64,000 nt of DNA from Microbulbifer marinus (GCF_900107725.1 NZ_FNQO01000001.1:1356458-1420457), one strand, 5' to 3'. Shown: positions 46,195 to 58,730, counted from the stretch's first letter. Notes: generated from the letters alone by a model not told the origin. Program-made: numbers and translations.

Positions 46195-47706
46195 ATGCTC
46201 TGGCTCTGCATCCAGTTTCCCAAGCTGCCTTTGGAAGTGCTTACCCGCGCCCAGCACGACGGCACGGAGGCCCATGCCCAGGCCGTGGTCGAACAGCAGC
46301 TGATCGTGGACGCCAACCACACCGCCGCCGAACGCGGCGTGGAAACCGGCCTCACCATTGCCACCGCCTGTGCCCTCTGCGCAGACCTACAACTGCTGCA
46401 GCGGGATATCCAGCGGGAGGAACAGCAGCTGCAGCAACTGGCCCAGTGGGGCTACAGCTTCACGCCGGTGGTCTCCCCCCAGGCCGCCGGCTCGGTGGAT
46501 GCCGGTGATGATCGCTTCGCCTGCCTGTACCTGGAACTCAGCGGCTGCCTCAAGGCCAGCGGCGGACTGCACCCACTGTTGCAGCAACTTAAGCGCGAAC
46601 TGCGCCAGATGCGCATCAGCTGTTTTATGGGCCTCGGCCACAGCCCCAGTGCCGCGCGTATGCTCAGCCAGCTGCCGGAACACCGCCAGTGGCTCCGGGA
46701 AACACAGGCTCCGCCCAGCCCGCAGCAGTGGCGCCAGTGGATCAGTTTCTCCCCGAGCAAGCTGCTCGACTGCGACAACAAGACCATCGCCAAGCTCTAC
46801 GCCTGCGGCATCAAGCGGGTCAGCCAGTTGCTGGCCATTCCGCTGTCGGAAGTGGGCAGTCGCTTCGGCCGCAACTTCGTCGACTATCTGGCGCGCCTCA
46901 ACGGCACCCGCCACGACCCTGTCCCCAGCTACCAGCCGCCGCCTGAATTCCACAGCGAACTCTTCTTTCCCAGTCCGCTGGACAACAGCGAGCAGCTGCT
47001 GTTTCCGGCCGGCCGCCTGGTGCGCGAACTCTGCCAGCAGCTGCAGCGCCGCCAGCTGTACAGCCACCAGCTGCGCTGGAAACTGGATTTCGGCCAGCAG
47101 GGCTGCAAGGTGTTCAGCGTCGAGGTCTCGCGCCCGTTGCTGGATGCACAGCGACTGATCGCGCTGACAAAATTACAGCTGGAAAGGATCAAGCTGGAGC
47201 AGCCGATACAGGCACTCAGCCTGACCTGCGACCAGCTGCTGCCGATGGAGCAGGACAAGCTCGACGACGACCTGTTCGGCAAAGACACCCAGGTGCAGCG
47301 CAGCCACCAGCTGCTGGATAAACTCAAGGCCCGCCTCGGCCACGAAGCCCTGTCCGGTGTCACCCTGAAAGAGAGCTACCTGCCGGAACAGGCCTGGCAG
47401 AGCGCCGACACCCTGGTACTGCAGAGCAACCGCAGCAAAAAGGGCCACCAGCTAAAACCCATCAACGCCCCCCGCCCCACCTGGCTGCTATCCCGGCCCG
47501 ACAGGCTGCACAGCCGTGAACACAAGCTGTTCTATCGCGGTGAAATCAAACTGCTGCAGGGCCCCGAGCGCATCGACGGCTACTGGTGGCAACACGGCCG
47601 CCACGGGCGGGATTACTACATAGCGCGGGGGGAGGAAGGCGGGCTCTACTGGGTATTTCAGGATCTGACGTCGGAAGACTGGTATCTGCACGGAGTCTAT
47701 GCCTAG
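46195..47706 (+). CDS. imuB: Y-family pseudo-polymerase ImuB
   Basis: This 503-residue protein has a Y-family DNA polymerase architecture but lacks the catalytic acidic residues. The first motif reads LWLCIQFPKLPLEVL, without the metal-binding Asp of DinB. The motif that should be SxDE reads RFACLYLELSGCLK. The helix-hairpin-helix-like KLYACGIKRVSQLLAIPL and the little-finger region are kept. ImuB is the hub that binds the beta clamp, ImuA and DnaE2 during SOS mutagenesis. The C-terminal 100 residues end YYIARGEEGGLYWVFQD, typical of the family. Confidence 0.95.
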   Translation: MLWLCIQFPKLPLEVLTRAQHDGTEAHAQAVVEQQLIVDANHTAAERGVETGLTIATACALCADLQLLQRDIQREEQQLQQLAQWGYSFTPVVSPQAAGSVDAGDDRFACLYLELSGCLKASGGLHPLLQQLKRELRQMRISCFMGLGHSPSAARMLSQLPEHRQWLRETQAPPSPQQWRQWISFSPSKLLDCDNKTIAKLYACGIKRVSQLLAIPLSEVGSRFGRNFVDYLARLNGTRHDPVPSYQPPPEFHSELFFPSPLDNSEQLLFPAGRLVRELCQQLQRRQLYSHQLRWKLDFGQQGCKVFSVEVSRPLLDAQRLIALTKLQLERIKLEQPIQALSLTCDQLLPMEQDKLDDDLFGKDTQVQRSHQLLDKLKARLGHEALSGVTLKESYLPEQAWQSADTLVLQSNRSKKGHQLKPINAPRPTWLLSRPDRLHSREHKLFYRGEIKLLQGPERIDGYWWQHGRHGRDYYIARGEEGGLYWVFQDLTSEDWYLHGVYA

Positions 47707-47755
47707 CCCGGGGTCTCCTCTCTCGGAGCCAGCATATTTAGCACATCTATAAAAT

Positions 47756-50863
<3,108 letters not shown>

Positions 50864-50908
50864 AATTACGATTTCTATATCCGGCTTATTCCAACACCAG
50901 CCCGATAT

Positions 50909-51469
50909 CTATCCGCGGCATTCCGCTGGAGCCAAATTGGCAGGTAAAGTACCGGTGCCCGGATTACCCGCCCTGCCCGCAGCGTAACATGTCCATACTA
51001 TTGACGAAATTGGACGTACACCAGCTACCAACGGAGCAGTGTTGGAAGTGGGGACCAAACTGAGCACGTTGGCCCCCGCAGCATTTACACGCAAAGAAAA
51101 AGCAACATCGATCTGGCCAGTAGCGGTATTCACCGACAGTGTCAATACATTAGGGGAAGTGTTAGCTGTAACGCCATTATCCCCCACCGTCTGTACACAA
51201 ATGCCCGCCGTAGAACAGGGCACCGTGGGTCCACCTGCTACCGCAGAAGTGGGAAATCCAGCCCCCAGCCCACCCCCAGCTGCCGCCGCCGCCGTAGATG
51301 CATTATCCGCAACAAGCGCCTTTACCTCTGTGGCCAAAGCCAACCCCTCGGAAACACGCGTCCGCGCAGCATAGTCTTGATATGCTGGAAGTGCTACTGC
51401 CGCCAAAATACCAATAATCGCCACAACAACCATCAATTCAATTAAGGTAAATCCCTGTAGCGTTTTCAC
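50909..51469 (-). CDS. Type IV major-pilin-like protein, copy 2
   Basis: The GTG start with GGAG seven bases upstream gives 186 residues. The type III signal [18 protein letters not shown] shows the prepilin peptidase site after Gly6 and Glu at mature position 5, followed by the hydrophobic alpha-1 helix [20 protein letters not shown]. The C-terminal half has Cys pairs in [11 protein letters not shown] and in WTCYAAG/AECRG; the latter forms the usual D-region loop. It matches the pilin at 52714-53274 over its full length. The two pilins flank a TfpZ gene. It ends 45 bases from dnaE2, convergent. Confidence 0.93.
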   Translation of the reverse strand: MKTLQGFTLIELMVVVAIIGILAAVALPAYQDYAARTRVSEGLALATEVKALVADNASTAAAAAGGGLGAGFPTSAVAGGPTVPCSTAGICVQTVGDNGVTANTSPNVLTLSVNTATGQIDVAFSLRVNAAGANVLSLVPTSNTAPLVAGVRPISSIVWTCYAAGRAGNPGTGTLPANLAPAECRG

Positions 51470-51907
51470 AGAAACTCCATTTCAAAAATTTTTGAAATTC
51501 CATTTGCTATTTAAATCTTCCGGCAACAATCACAATCAGATAGTTGCCTGCCGCAATCCAGTCTAGAAGAAATTATCAACCCCACTACCAATTAGGATGC
51601 GTCGGGCGCCGAAAATTCAAGGAAACTGTAGATACTTTAGACAACACAGCAAGCTGTATTCGCCCGGGGATCAAAGAGGATGAACATATATAATTGAATG
51701 CCGCTTTGTGAGAGGTTGCGTTCTACGCCAAGCGAGAAAAGATAGCCCATATGGAACAGGCAAAAGTGAAGCGAGCAAGGAAGGCGGCAAAGCCGATGTG
51801 CTTCGCCTAGTAAATTAAGAACAGGAAGAAGGCGCTTTACAGCAAAGCGCCAAAAGCCAACAATTCAGGCACCAACTCTTCCGCACCAGAAAATTGCGTA
51901 AATATAC
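51470..51907. promoter_or_regulatory. AT-rich region between pilin copy 2 and tfpZ
   Basis: These 438 bases are AT-rich and hold no supported gene. A 20-bp perfect palindrome (ATTTCAAAAA and its complement, 51479-51498) lies directly upstream of the pilin ribosome site. GGCGCTTT-N5-AAAGCGCC (51831-51851), with T-rich DNA following on the minus strand, is a candidate terminator for tfpZ. No sigma-54 site like that of the other pilin gene was found. Confidence 0.5.
51831..51851 (-). terminator. Candidate terminator of tfpZ
   Basis: GGCGCTTT, an ACAGC loop and AAAGCGCC form a perfect 8-bp stem. On the minus strand it is followed by TTCTTCC, only moderately T-rich. Confidence 0.6.
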
Positions 51908-52645
51908 TTAATTCGCGAAAGGATCTAGATCTAAATAACTCGCCTTACTTAGATCAGGACTAGGGAAAACTACCGTCCATGCTCCAAAACGAGTGACCAC
52001 TGGTAGCCAAGTAACAGCCCCACCCTTCACAGAGGCCGGCAAAGCAGAGGCATCTACAGCGGTCAAGCCTTTATGTAGATCGGAAGGAAATGCCTTACTG
52101 AAGATCTCGTCTCGATTACATTCACGATAATATTTTGGCAGTAACTGAATATCCCTGCCACTCAACGCTGAAAACAGCAGATCAGACTTCTCCTGCGCAT
52201 CCGTAGGGCTTTCGGTGCAAATAAGCTGCGGCCCCAGCCAAGGCAAGCGGCGAAAACCCTCCGCCCCCTCGCGTAAATCCTGATCCGCCAGTTCAGTAGC
52301 CACCACTACCTCAATCCGGTCCTTGACAAACACCAGATAGACCGGGCGGGAGAGTGCAACTACATGAAGACCATACAGGAGTGCGGACAACTGCACGACT
52401 CCGACAAGCACATAATCCCGAATCAGTTCGCCCCTGGGCTTGCGAGGATTGAAAATAACCAGAGACATCAGCGGCCCCATGGCCAGCTCTACACCCACCA
52501 CCATTAAAAACAGATCGGTTCCATCCAGCATGGCTGCGAACTCTCGCGGATACCAAATGCCGAAAACCATAAACGCGGTAAATATCGCCACCACCAAGGT
52601 GACAAGGGCATGAATTCCTGTGGCTTTTAACTTTGCACTAAACAT
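51908..52645 (-). CDS. TfpX/TfpZ-family type IV pilin accessory protein
   Basis: The start ATG at 52643-52645 gives 245 residues; a TTG seven codons upstream is less likely. The N-terminal half has four transmembrane helices (HALVTLVVAIFTAFMVFG, LFLMVVGVELAMGPLMSLVIF, YVLVGVVQLSALLYGLHVVAL). YPREFAAMLDG and FNPRKPRGELIRD are the family's conserved loops. The C-terminal half is a soluble periplasmic-type domain ending LDLDPFAN. TfpX/TfpZ proteins are encoded next to particular pilin alleles and help assembly of that pilin. Here it lies 68 bases downstream of pilA. Confidence 0.9.
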   Translation of the reverse strand: MFSAKLKATGIHALVTLVVAIFTAFMVFGIWYPREFAAMLDGTDLFLMVVGVELAMGPLMSLVIFNPRKPRGELIRDYVLVGVVQLSALLYGLHVVALSRPVYLVFVKDRIEVVVATELADQDLREGAEGFRRLPWLGPQLICTESPTDAQEKSDLLFSALSGRDIQLLPKYYRECNRDEIFSKAFPSDLHKGLTAVDASALPASVKGGAVTWLPVVTRFGAWTVVFPSPDLSKASYLDLDPFAN

Positions 52646-52664
52646 ATTCAAGAATACAGCAGAC

Positions 52665-52692
52665 AAAAAAGGCCTCCACAGGAGGCCTTCTT
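52665..52692 (-). terminator. Rho-independent terminator of pilA
   Basis: On the minus strand AAGGCCTCC, a TGT loop and GGAGGCCTTTTTT lie 21 bases past the pilA stop. Some read-through into tfpZ would be needed, or tfpZ has its own start signal. Confidence 0.92.
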
Positions 52693-52713
52693 ACAACACC
52701 AGAGGCTAGCTAT

Positions 52714-53274
52714 TTAAGCGCGACACTCGGCAGGTGCAATATTGGCAGGGAGAGAAGCAGCGCCAGGAGCACCTGTTTTACCCGCTGCATAGCAAGTCCA
52801 GATAATCGCAGCAGGGGGACGAGTACCAGCCTCAAGCGCAGCTGTATTGGAAGTGGGCACCAATGAGACCACGTTGGAACCTGCAGCGCTTACTCGAGCT
52901 GAATAGGCGATATCAATCTGACCAGTGCCAGTGTTAACGGCCAGGGACAGAACATTTGTAGAGGTACCGGCAGTAGTACCATTATCGCCAACCACCTGCG
53001 TACAGGTACCAGCGGCATTACAAGGAGTAGTGGCACCACCGGCTGTAGCAGTGGTCGGGAAACCTGCGCCCAGTCCACCGGCGGCAGCTGGAGTAACGTT
53101 GGATGCGTTATCCGCTACGATGGCCTTAAGCTCGCTGGCCAGGGCCAAGCCTTCAGAAACACGAGAACGCGCGGTGTAATCCTGGTAAGCCGGCAGAGCA
53201 ACCGCAGCCAGAATACCGATGATCGCTACCACGATCATCAATTCGATAAGAGTAAAACCCTGTTGTTTTTTCAT
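52714..53274 (-). CDS. pilA: Type IV pilus major pilin
   Basis: The start ATG at 53272-53274 gives 186 residues beginning [18 protein letters not shown]; a longer open frame lacks sense upstream of the signal. It shows the prepilin peptidase site Gly-Phe, Glu5, the hydrophobic alpha-1 spine, and the C-terminal Cys pair ([13 protein letters not shown]) with a second pair at CNAAGTC. The mature middle is Ala/Gly/Thr-rich. A sigma-54-type promoter sits 80-97 bases upstream, as expected for PilS/PilR-controlled pilA. The divergent pilBCD genes supply the assembly ATPase, platform and peptidase. Confidence 0.96.
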   Translation of the reverse strand: MKKQQGFTLIELMIVVAIIGILAAVALPAYQDYTARSRVSEGLALASELKAIVADNASNVTPAAAGGLGAGFPTTATAGGATTPCNAAGTCTQVVGDNGTTAGTSTNVLSLAVNTGTGQIDIAYSARVSAAGSNVVSLVPTSNTAALEAGTRPPAAIIWTCYAAGKTGAPGAASLPANIAPAECRA

Positions 53275-53720
53275 TGTAACCGTCTCCATACAGACTTTGG
53301 TTTTTTGTGAATCCCGGAAGGGAATACATCCCGTGAGGAAGCCGCGAAACAAGATACAAGCTTTGTGCCAACTGAGGCAAGCGTGAAAACCCTCTTCAGC
53401 ACGATAAATGGAACGAAAGTCACACAGAGGGAGATCGATTTTTAAACAGCAAAATTACGCACTGACGAGGCAATCCCATTCCTGACAAAATCCGTCACAT
53501 TCAAACAATAATGTACTGAAAGCACACCCAATAAAGAGATAGCACATCCTTATCAACCTGCACCTACAAGGTTTGGCTCGGGCAGGTTAATTCGATATAT
53601 TTGGGCATTCATTAGCCTCTTATGAACACCGATCTGCGGCTCAACGGGCATAGATCAAAAAACACACAAGTCCCAACAGCACAAATAATAAGCAGTAGCT
53701 TTCATGCGGCGGTCTTATCC
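53275..53720. promoter_or_regulatory. Divergent pilA/pilB control region
   Basis: These 446 bases lie between divergent pilA and pilB. They contain the sigma-54-like site for pilA and otherwise AT-rich DNA. An ATG at 53622 is in frame with pilB and could be an alternative start. No other gene is seen. Confidence 0.5.
53355..53371 (-). promoter_or_regulatory. Sigma-54-type promoter of pilA
   Basis: On the minus strand TTGGCAC-N5-TTGTA matches the -24 box fully and the -12 box (TTGCA) in all but one position. The spacing fits, and the site lies about 80 bases before the pilA ATG. RpoN-dependent pilA transcription is established in Pseudomonas. Confidence 0.75.
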
Positions 53721-55433
53721 ATGAGCACTACCCCCTTAAGCGGGCTAGCCAAACGGCTGGTTTCCGATCAAATTCTCGACGAAGCCACGGCAATCTCGGC
53801 AACCCAGGCCGCGCGCCGGGAAAGCCAGACGTTTGCCCAGCACGCGGTCGAATCCAAGCTGGTCAAAAGCCGGGAGCTCGCCAATGTCGCCGCTACGGCT
53901 TTCGGCTCGCCGCTATTTGATCTCGGTAGCTACAACTTCGACCTAATCCCCAAGGATATTGTTGATGAAAAGCTGATCAGCAAGCATTTTGCCCTGCCAC
54001 TGTATAAACGCGGCAATCGCCTGTTTGTCGCCGTGGCCGACCCCACCAACCTTGCCGGGCTGGACGAGATCAATTTCAACACCGGCCTGAATACCGACGC
54101 GGTGCTGGTGGAAGCCGACAAGCTGGCCAAGGCTATCGAGAGCTATCTGTCCCACAGCGGCGACATGGGCGCCGGCCTGGAAGGCATGGACGAAGAGGAG
54201 CTAGATGCCCTAGACGTTGAGGGCGGCGCGTCGGAGGAGCGCGACGACAATGATGTCGGTGGGGATGAAGCACCGGTTGTACGTTTTGTGAACAAGGTGC
54301 TGCTTGACGCAATCCGCACCGGCGCCTCGGATATCCATTTTGAGCCCTACGAAAAGAGCTACCGGGTACGCTTGCGTACCGACGGCGTACTGCACGAGGT
54401 CGCCAAACCCCCGATCCAGCTGGCGCCGCGTATCTCCGCCCGCCTGAAAGTGATGTCGAAGATGGACATCTCTGAGCGTCGGGTGCCGCAGGACGGTCGC
54501 ATCAAGATGAAGTTGTCCAAGACCAAGGCCATCGACTTCCGGGTCAACAGCCTGCCGACCCTGTGGGGGGAAAAAATCGTCTTGCGGATCCTGGATCCAT
54601 CCTCGGCCAAACTGGGCATCGACGCGCTTGGCTACGAGGATGATCAGAAAAAGATCTATATGGATGCCCTGGCCCAGCCCCAGGGTATGATCCTGGTCAC
54701 CGGGCCCACCGGTTCCGGTAAAACAGTATCGCTGTATACCGGCCTGAATATCCTGAACACCGCGGAGCGTAATATCTCCACCGCCGAAGACCCGGTGGAG
54801 ATCAACCTGGAGGGCATCAACCAGGTCAACGTCAATCCCAAGGTAGGGCTGAATTTCGCCGACGCACTGCGCTCCTTCCTGCGTCAGGATCCGGATATTG
54901 TCATGGTGGGGGAGATCCGCGACCTGGAGACCGCCGAGATCGCCATCAAGGCCGCGCAGACCGGCCACCTGGTGCTCTCCACGCTACATACCAATTCGGC
55001 ACCAGAGACGCTGACCCGCCTGATGAATATGGGGGTTCCCACCTTCAATATCGCCACATCGGTCAGCGTGATTATTGCGCAGCGCCTCGCAAGACGACTG
55101 TGCAACGAATGCAAGAAGCCGGCTACACTTCCCGAGGAGGTGCTGAAAGAAGAAGGCTTCGATACGGTAACCATCGACCGCAAGGATTGGAAAATCTACC
55201 AGCCGGTGGGCTGTGAGCACTGCTCCAAGGGCTACAAGGGCCGCGTGGGGGTCTATGAAGTGGTTCGCATCACCGATGGAATCTCGAGAATTATAATGGA
55301 GGGCGGCAACTCGATTCAGATCGCCGATCAGGCGCGTAAGGAAGGCTTCAACAATCTGCGCACGTCCGCCCTGCGCAAGGTGGTGATGGGGATCACCAGC
55401 CTGGAAGAGGCGAACCGGGTTACCAAAGACTAG
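53721..55433 (+). CDS. pilB: Type IV pilus assembly ATPase
   Basis: The start ATG at 53721 (MSTTPLSGLAKRLVSDQIL) gives 570 residues, the normal PilB length; an in-frame ATG 33 codons earlier is possible. It has the MshEN N-terminal domain (residues 1-150), an acidic linker (MDEEELDALDVEGG), and the hexameric secretion-ATPase domain. The latter shows Asp box SDIHFEPYEKSYRVRLRTDG, Walker A GPTGSGKTVSLYTG, Walker B MVGEIRDLETAEIA, His box TGHLVLSTLHTN, and the tetracysteine CNECK...CEHCSKG zinc site. It powers pilus extension. pilC follows after 156 bases that contain a dispersed repeat. Confidence 0.98.
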   Translation: MSTTPLSGLAKRLVSDQILDEATAISATQAARRESQTFAQHAVESKLVKSRELANVAATAFGSPLFDLGSYNFDLIPKDIVDEKLISKHFALPLYKRGNRLFVAVADPTNLAGLDEINFNTGLNTDAVLVEADKLAKAIESYLSHSGDMGAGLEGMDEEELDALDVEGGASEERDDNDVGGDEAPVVRFVNKVLLDAIRTGASDIHFEPYEKSYRVRLRTDGVLHEVAKPPIQLAPRISARLKVMSKMDISERRVPQDGRIKMKLSKTKAIDFRVNSLPTLWGEKIVLRILDPSSAKLGIDALGYEDDQKKIYMDALAQPQGMILVTGPTGSGKTVSLYTGLNILNTAERNISTAEDPVEINLEGINQVNVNPKVGLNFADALRSFLRQDPDIVMVGEIRDLETAEIAIKAAQTGHLVLSTLHTNSAPETLTRLMNMGVPTFNIATSVSVIIAQRLARRLCNECKKPATLPEEVLKEEGFDTVTIDRKDWKIYQPVGCEHCSKGYKGRVGVYEVVRITDGISRIIMEGGNSIQIADQARKEGFNNLRTSALRKVVMGITSLEEANRVTKD

Positions 55434-55442
55434 AGTAGATTG

Positions 55443-55529
55443 CTGGATTTCGGCTTACGCCGGAATGACGAGTTGTTGAGTTCCAGTACCGGACCAGCTC
55501 CGGCACAGGCACTGCGCCGGAAAGACGAT
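55443..55529 (+). repeat. Dispersed palindromic repeat, pilB-pilC gap
   Basis: CTGGATTTCGGC...GCCGGAATGACGA (55443-55471) is the 29-bp unit. It is followed by a related longer variant with TTCCAGTACCGG and GCGCCGGAAAGACGA (55481-55529). The unit matches the elements at 57.7 and 58.7 kb. Confidence 0.85.
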
Positions 55530-55589
55530 ACTTTAATAATGCCAAGCGCAGCGAGATCTGCGCAGTAATAAGAATACGGGAATACAACC

Positions 55590-56801
55590 ATGGCCAATGC
55601 CACAGCAGTTGCTTACGTCTACAAAGGTGTGGACAGTAAAGGCAATAAGGTCGAAGGCGAGATCAACGGCACCAACCCAGCGCTGATCAAGGCACAGCTG
55701 CGCAAGCAGGGCATTATTGCCAATCGGGTGCAGAAAAAGCCGAAACCGTTATTCGGCGGCAAAAAGAAGGTCAAGCCTGCGGATATCGCGCTGTTTACCC
55801 GCCAGATGGCCACGATGATGAAAGCCGGTGTGCCGCTGGTGCAGAGCTTCGATATCGTCGCCGACGGCCTGGATAATCAGGGCGTAAAGGAGCTGATCTT
55901 CAAGATTCGCGATGATGTCGCTTCAGGTACGGCTTTCGCCGATGCGTTGCGCAAACACCCGCTCTATTTCGACGAACTGTTCTGCAACCTAGTTGCCTCC
56001 GGTGAGCAGTCCGGTGCACTGGAAACCATGCTGGACCGCATCGCCACCTACAAGGAAAAAACGGAGTCGCTGAAGGCCAAGATCAAGAAGGCGATGACCT
56101 ATCCAATCGCCGTAATCGTGGTGGCGATTGTGGTGACGTCCATCCTGCTGATCAAAGTTGTTCCACAATTTGCGGAGACATTCTCCAGTTTCGGCGCCGA
56201 CCTGCCTGCGTTTACTCAATTGGTGGTCGGTATGTCGGAGTGGATGCAGGCAAACTGGTTTATCGCACTGATCACCATTATTGTTGGTATCGGCGGCACT
56301 ATCGAGGCCAAAAAGCGCAACAGGAAAGTCGCCGAGTTTTTCGACCGCCTTGTACTGAAGCTGCCCATTCTGGGCACTATTACCTACAACTCTATCGCCG
56401 CCCGGTTTGCACGTACCCTGTCCACGACTTTCGCCGCCGGTGTGCCGCTGATCGACGCGCTCAAGTCCGTGGCCGGGGCGACCGGTAATAGCGTCTACCA
56501 AGAAGCCACTCTCAAGGTTCGGGACGCCGTTGCCACCGGTATCCCCCTTAATGGCGCACTGCGCTCAACAGGGCTCTATCCCATTATGCTGGTGCAGATG
56601 GCGGCAATCGGCGAAGAGTCCGGTGCGCTCGACGATATGCTCGCCAAGGCCGCAGATTTCTATGAAGAAGCGGTAGACAATATGGTGGACAACCTGACCA
56701 CACTGCTGGAACCGATGATTATGGCGGTGCTGGGTATCCTCGTCGGCGGCCTGATGATCGCCATGTACCTGCCGATCTTCCAGCTGGGCCAGGTTGTATA
56801 A
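55590..56801 (+). CDS. pilC: Type IV pilus inner-membrane platform protein
   Basis: This 403-residue GspF/PilC family protein has two homologous T2SSF domains. The first shows LFTRQMATMMKAGVPLVQSFDIV and LVASGEQSGALETMLDRIA, and the second FARTLSTTFAAGVPLIDALKSVAG and AAIGEESGALDDMLAKAA. Each is followed by a membrane segment (IAVIVVAIVVTSILLIKVV, and the C-terminal IMAVLGILVGGLMIAMYLPIF). It links PilB to the pilus base. Six bases separate it from pilD. Confidence 0.98.
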   Translation: MANATAVAYVYKGVDSKGNKVEGEINGTNPALIKAQLRKQGIIANRVQKKPKPLFGGKKKVKPADIALFTRQMATMMKAGVPLVQSFDIVADGLDNQGVKELIFKIRDDVASGTAFADALRKHPLYFDELFCNLVASGEQSGALETMLDRIATYKEKTESLKAKIKKAMTYPIAVIVVAIVVTSILLIKVVPQFAETFSSFGADLPAFTQLVVGMSEWMQANWFIALITIIVGIGGTIEAKKRNRKVAEFFDRLVLKLPILGTITYNSIAARFARTLSTTFAAGVPLIDALKSVAGATGNSVYQEATLKVRDAVATGIPLNGALRSTGLYPIMLVQMAAIGEESGALDDMLAKAADFYEEAVDNMVDNLTTLLEPMIMAVLGILVGGLMIAMYLPIFQLGQVV

Positions 56802-56807
56802 AAGATA

Positions 56808-57686
56808 ATGTTCGAAACTTTAGTCTCTTACCAAGCGCTGCTGTTAGGCAGCGCTTTTGTTTTAGGGCTGCTGCTCGGCAGTTTCCTGAATGTCGTCATC
56901 TATCGCCTACCCATCATGATGGAGCGGGAATACAAGCGCGATTTCTACAGTTACTTTGATACAAAACCCGATCCCGCCGAGCAGAAAGAGCTGCAAGAGT
57001 CTTTCAACTTGGTACTACCCCACTCCCACTGCCCCAGATGTGATGCCGAAATCAAACCCTGGCACAACATCCCTGTCATTAGCTACCTGCTGTTGCGCGG
57101 CAAGTGTGGTTTTTGCGGTACCGCCATTTCCAAGCGCTATCCGCTGGTGGAGCTGGCTACCGGCCTGTTGACCGCTATCGTCGTTTGGCAACTGGGCTTT
57201 ACCTGGCAGGCGCTGGCTGGCTGCGTGTTTACCTGGGCGCTGGTGGCCCTGACCGGTATCGACTTCGACAAGCAGCTACTGCCGGACGGCATCACCCTGC
57301 CACTGCTGTGGACGGGACTAATGATCAACCTGTGGGGCGTTTTTGTACCTCTGCAGGATGCGGTGGTCGGGGCCATTGCCGGCTACCTGGCGCTGTGGTC
57401 GGTATTCCAGATCTTCAAACTGGTGACCGGAAAGGAAGGCATGGGTGCCGGCGATTTCAAGATTCTGGCTGCGATCGGTGCCTGGTTTGGCTGGCAGATG
57501 CTGCCACTGGTGATCCTGCTTTCCGCCGCTGTCGGCGCCGTCGCCGGACTGACCTGGAGTGCGATCGCCGGGCGCGATAGGAATCTGCCCATTGCGTTTG
57601 GTCCCTACCTCGCCGGTGCGGGATGGATCGCGATGCTTTGGGGGGACAAGATTGTGGGCTGGTATCTGGATTATTCAGGGCTATAG
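56808..57686 (+). CDS. pilD: Prepilin peptidase / N-methyltransferase
   Basis: This 292-residue inner-membrane aspartic protease cleaves prepilins after Gly and methylates the new N-terminal Phe. The methylation domain has a CPRCDAEIKPWHNIP and CGFCG zinc-type double CxxC. The catalytic aspartates are in LTGIDFDKQLLPDG and GKEGMGAGDFKILAAIG. About eight transmembrane helices are present. It processes both pilins encoded upstream and probably other type II substrates. It is followed by a dispersed repeat and a strong terminator. Confidence 0.98.
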   Translation: MFETLVSYQALLLGSAFVLGLLLGSFLNVVIYRLPIMMEREYKRDFYSYFDTKPDPAEQKELQESFNLVLPHSHCPRCDAEIKPWHNIPVISYLLLRGKCGFCGTAISKRYPLVELATGLLTAIVVWQLGFTWQALAGCVFTWALVALTGIDFDKQLLPDGITLPLLWTGLMINLWGVFVPLQDAVVGAIAGYLALWSVFQIFKLVTGKEGMGAGDFKILAAIGAWFGWQMLPLVILLSAAVGAVAGLTWSAIAGRDRNLPIAFGPYLAGAGWIAMLWGDKIVGWYLDYSGL

Positions 57687-57724
57687 CGAGCTGCGGGCTC
57701 GACTGGGCTGCATCCTCTGTAGCG

Positions 57725-57777
57725 CTGGATTCCGGTACCGGATCAAGTCCGGCACAGGCTCTGCGCCGAAATGACGA
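57725..57777 (+). repeat. Dispersed palindromic repeat, after pilD
   Basis: CTGGATTCCGGTACCGGATC...GCGCCGAAATGACGA is the longer 53-base variant of the dispersed element. It has the same outer ends as the copies at 55.4 and 58.7 kb and the same interior (CAAGTCCGGCACAGGC) as the second half of the 55.5 kb copy. Confidence 0.85.
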
Positions 57778-57786
57778 GATCATTTG

Positions 57787-57814
57787 AAGGGCGAACCCAG
57801 TGTTCGCCCTTTTT
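57787..57814 (+). terminator. Rho-independent terminator of pilBCD
   Basis: AAGGGCGAAC, a CCAGT loop and GTTCGCCCTT followed by TTT lie about 100 bases after pilD. Confidence 0.93.
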
Positions 57815-57895
57815 GTTTACGTCCGCTATCAATGACGTTTACATCCCTCGTCGTTACAATGGGCAACTCAGCTATTGAGATGCGGAACTGACTCT

Positions 57896-58498
57896 GTGTT
57901 CACTATCGGTTTGACTGGCGGTATTGGCAGCGGCAAGTCCGCAGCGGCGGATTGTTTCCGCGCGCTGGGTATCCACGTCGTCGACGCGGACTGGGCCGCG
58001 CGCGTCGTCGTGCAGCCCGGGCAGCCGGCGCTGGCGAAGATCGCCGAGCACTTTGGTGCCGATGTCCTGCTTGGGAATGGCGAGTTGGACCGGGCCAGGT
58101 TGCGCGGGCTGGTGTTCGACAACGCGGACGAACGAAACTGGCTGGAGGCGCTGTTGCACCCGCTGATTCGCGAGGAGATACTGCGAGCACTGGCGGCGAG
58201 TCAGAGTGCCTATGCGATTCTGGAGTCGCCGCTGCTGATTGAATCCGGTCAGTATAAACTGGTGGACAGAGTCTGCGTGATCGATGTGCCGGAGGCGCTG
58301 CAGATTGAACGTGCCGGTGCCCGCGACCGCAACGATCCGGAGCAGATTCGCAAGATTATGGCGGCGCAGCTGCCGCGCGCAGAGCGCCTGCAACGAGCTG
58401 ACGATGTGCTGGACAATTCCGGCGATCTCAGCAGCCTGGAAGCGCAGGTCGCTTCACTGCATCAGAAGTACCTGCAACTGGCAGAATCCAACAACTGA
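57896..58498 (+). CDS. coaE: Dephospho-CoA kinase
   Basis: The GTG at 57896 ([15 protein letters not shown]) gives 200 residues; a TTG seven codons upstream is a poorer start. It has a P-loop GGIGSGKS at residues 8-15, [15 protein letters not shown] with the conserved Asp, [22 protein letters not shown], and the lid [20 protein letters not shown]. It phosphorylates the 3'-OH of dephospho-CoA, the last step of CoA synthesis. yacG follows after 6 bases, the usual pilD-coaE-yacG order. Confidence 0.97.
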   Translation: MFTIGLTGGIGSGKSAAADCFRALGIHVVDADWAARVVVQPGQPALAKIAEHFGADVLLGNGELDRARLRGLVFDNADERNWLEALLHPLIREEILRALAASQSAYAILESPLLIESGQYKLVDRVCVIDVPEALQIERAGARDRNDPEQIRKIMAAQLPRAERLQRADDVLDNSGDLSSLEAQVASLHQKYLQLAESNN

Positions 58499-58504
58499 AG
58501 TTTT

Positions 58505-58714
58505 ATGGCTAAAGATACCCCTACCCTCAACTGCCCCACCTGCAAAAAGCCGATCGAGTGGAATGCAAAGTTTCCCCACCGGCCGTTTTGCAGCGAACGC
58601 TGTAAGTTGATCGATCTGGGAGAATGGGCCAGCGAGGGCCACAAGATTCCGGGCGCGCCGGTTTACGATGATGTGTTGAGTGAGGAACTGGAGCAGTCCA
58701 AGACACGGCACTGA
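58505..58714 (+). CDS. yacG: DNA gyrase inhibitor YacG
   Basis: This 69-residue zinc-finger protein has ligands Cys10, Cys13, Cys29 and Cys33 ([29 protein letters not shown]). YacG binds GyrB and blocks DNA binding in E. coli. The C-terminus is short and acidic ([12 protein letters not shown]). It is in an operon with coaE. Confidence 0.96.
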   Translation: MAKDTPTLNCPTCKKPIEWNAKFPHRPFCSERCKLIDLGEWASEGHKIPGAPVYDDVLSEELEQSKTRH

Positions 58715-58730
58715 GTTTCGCGCCGGGTTT

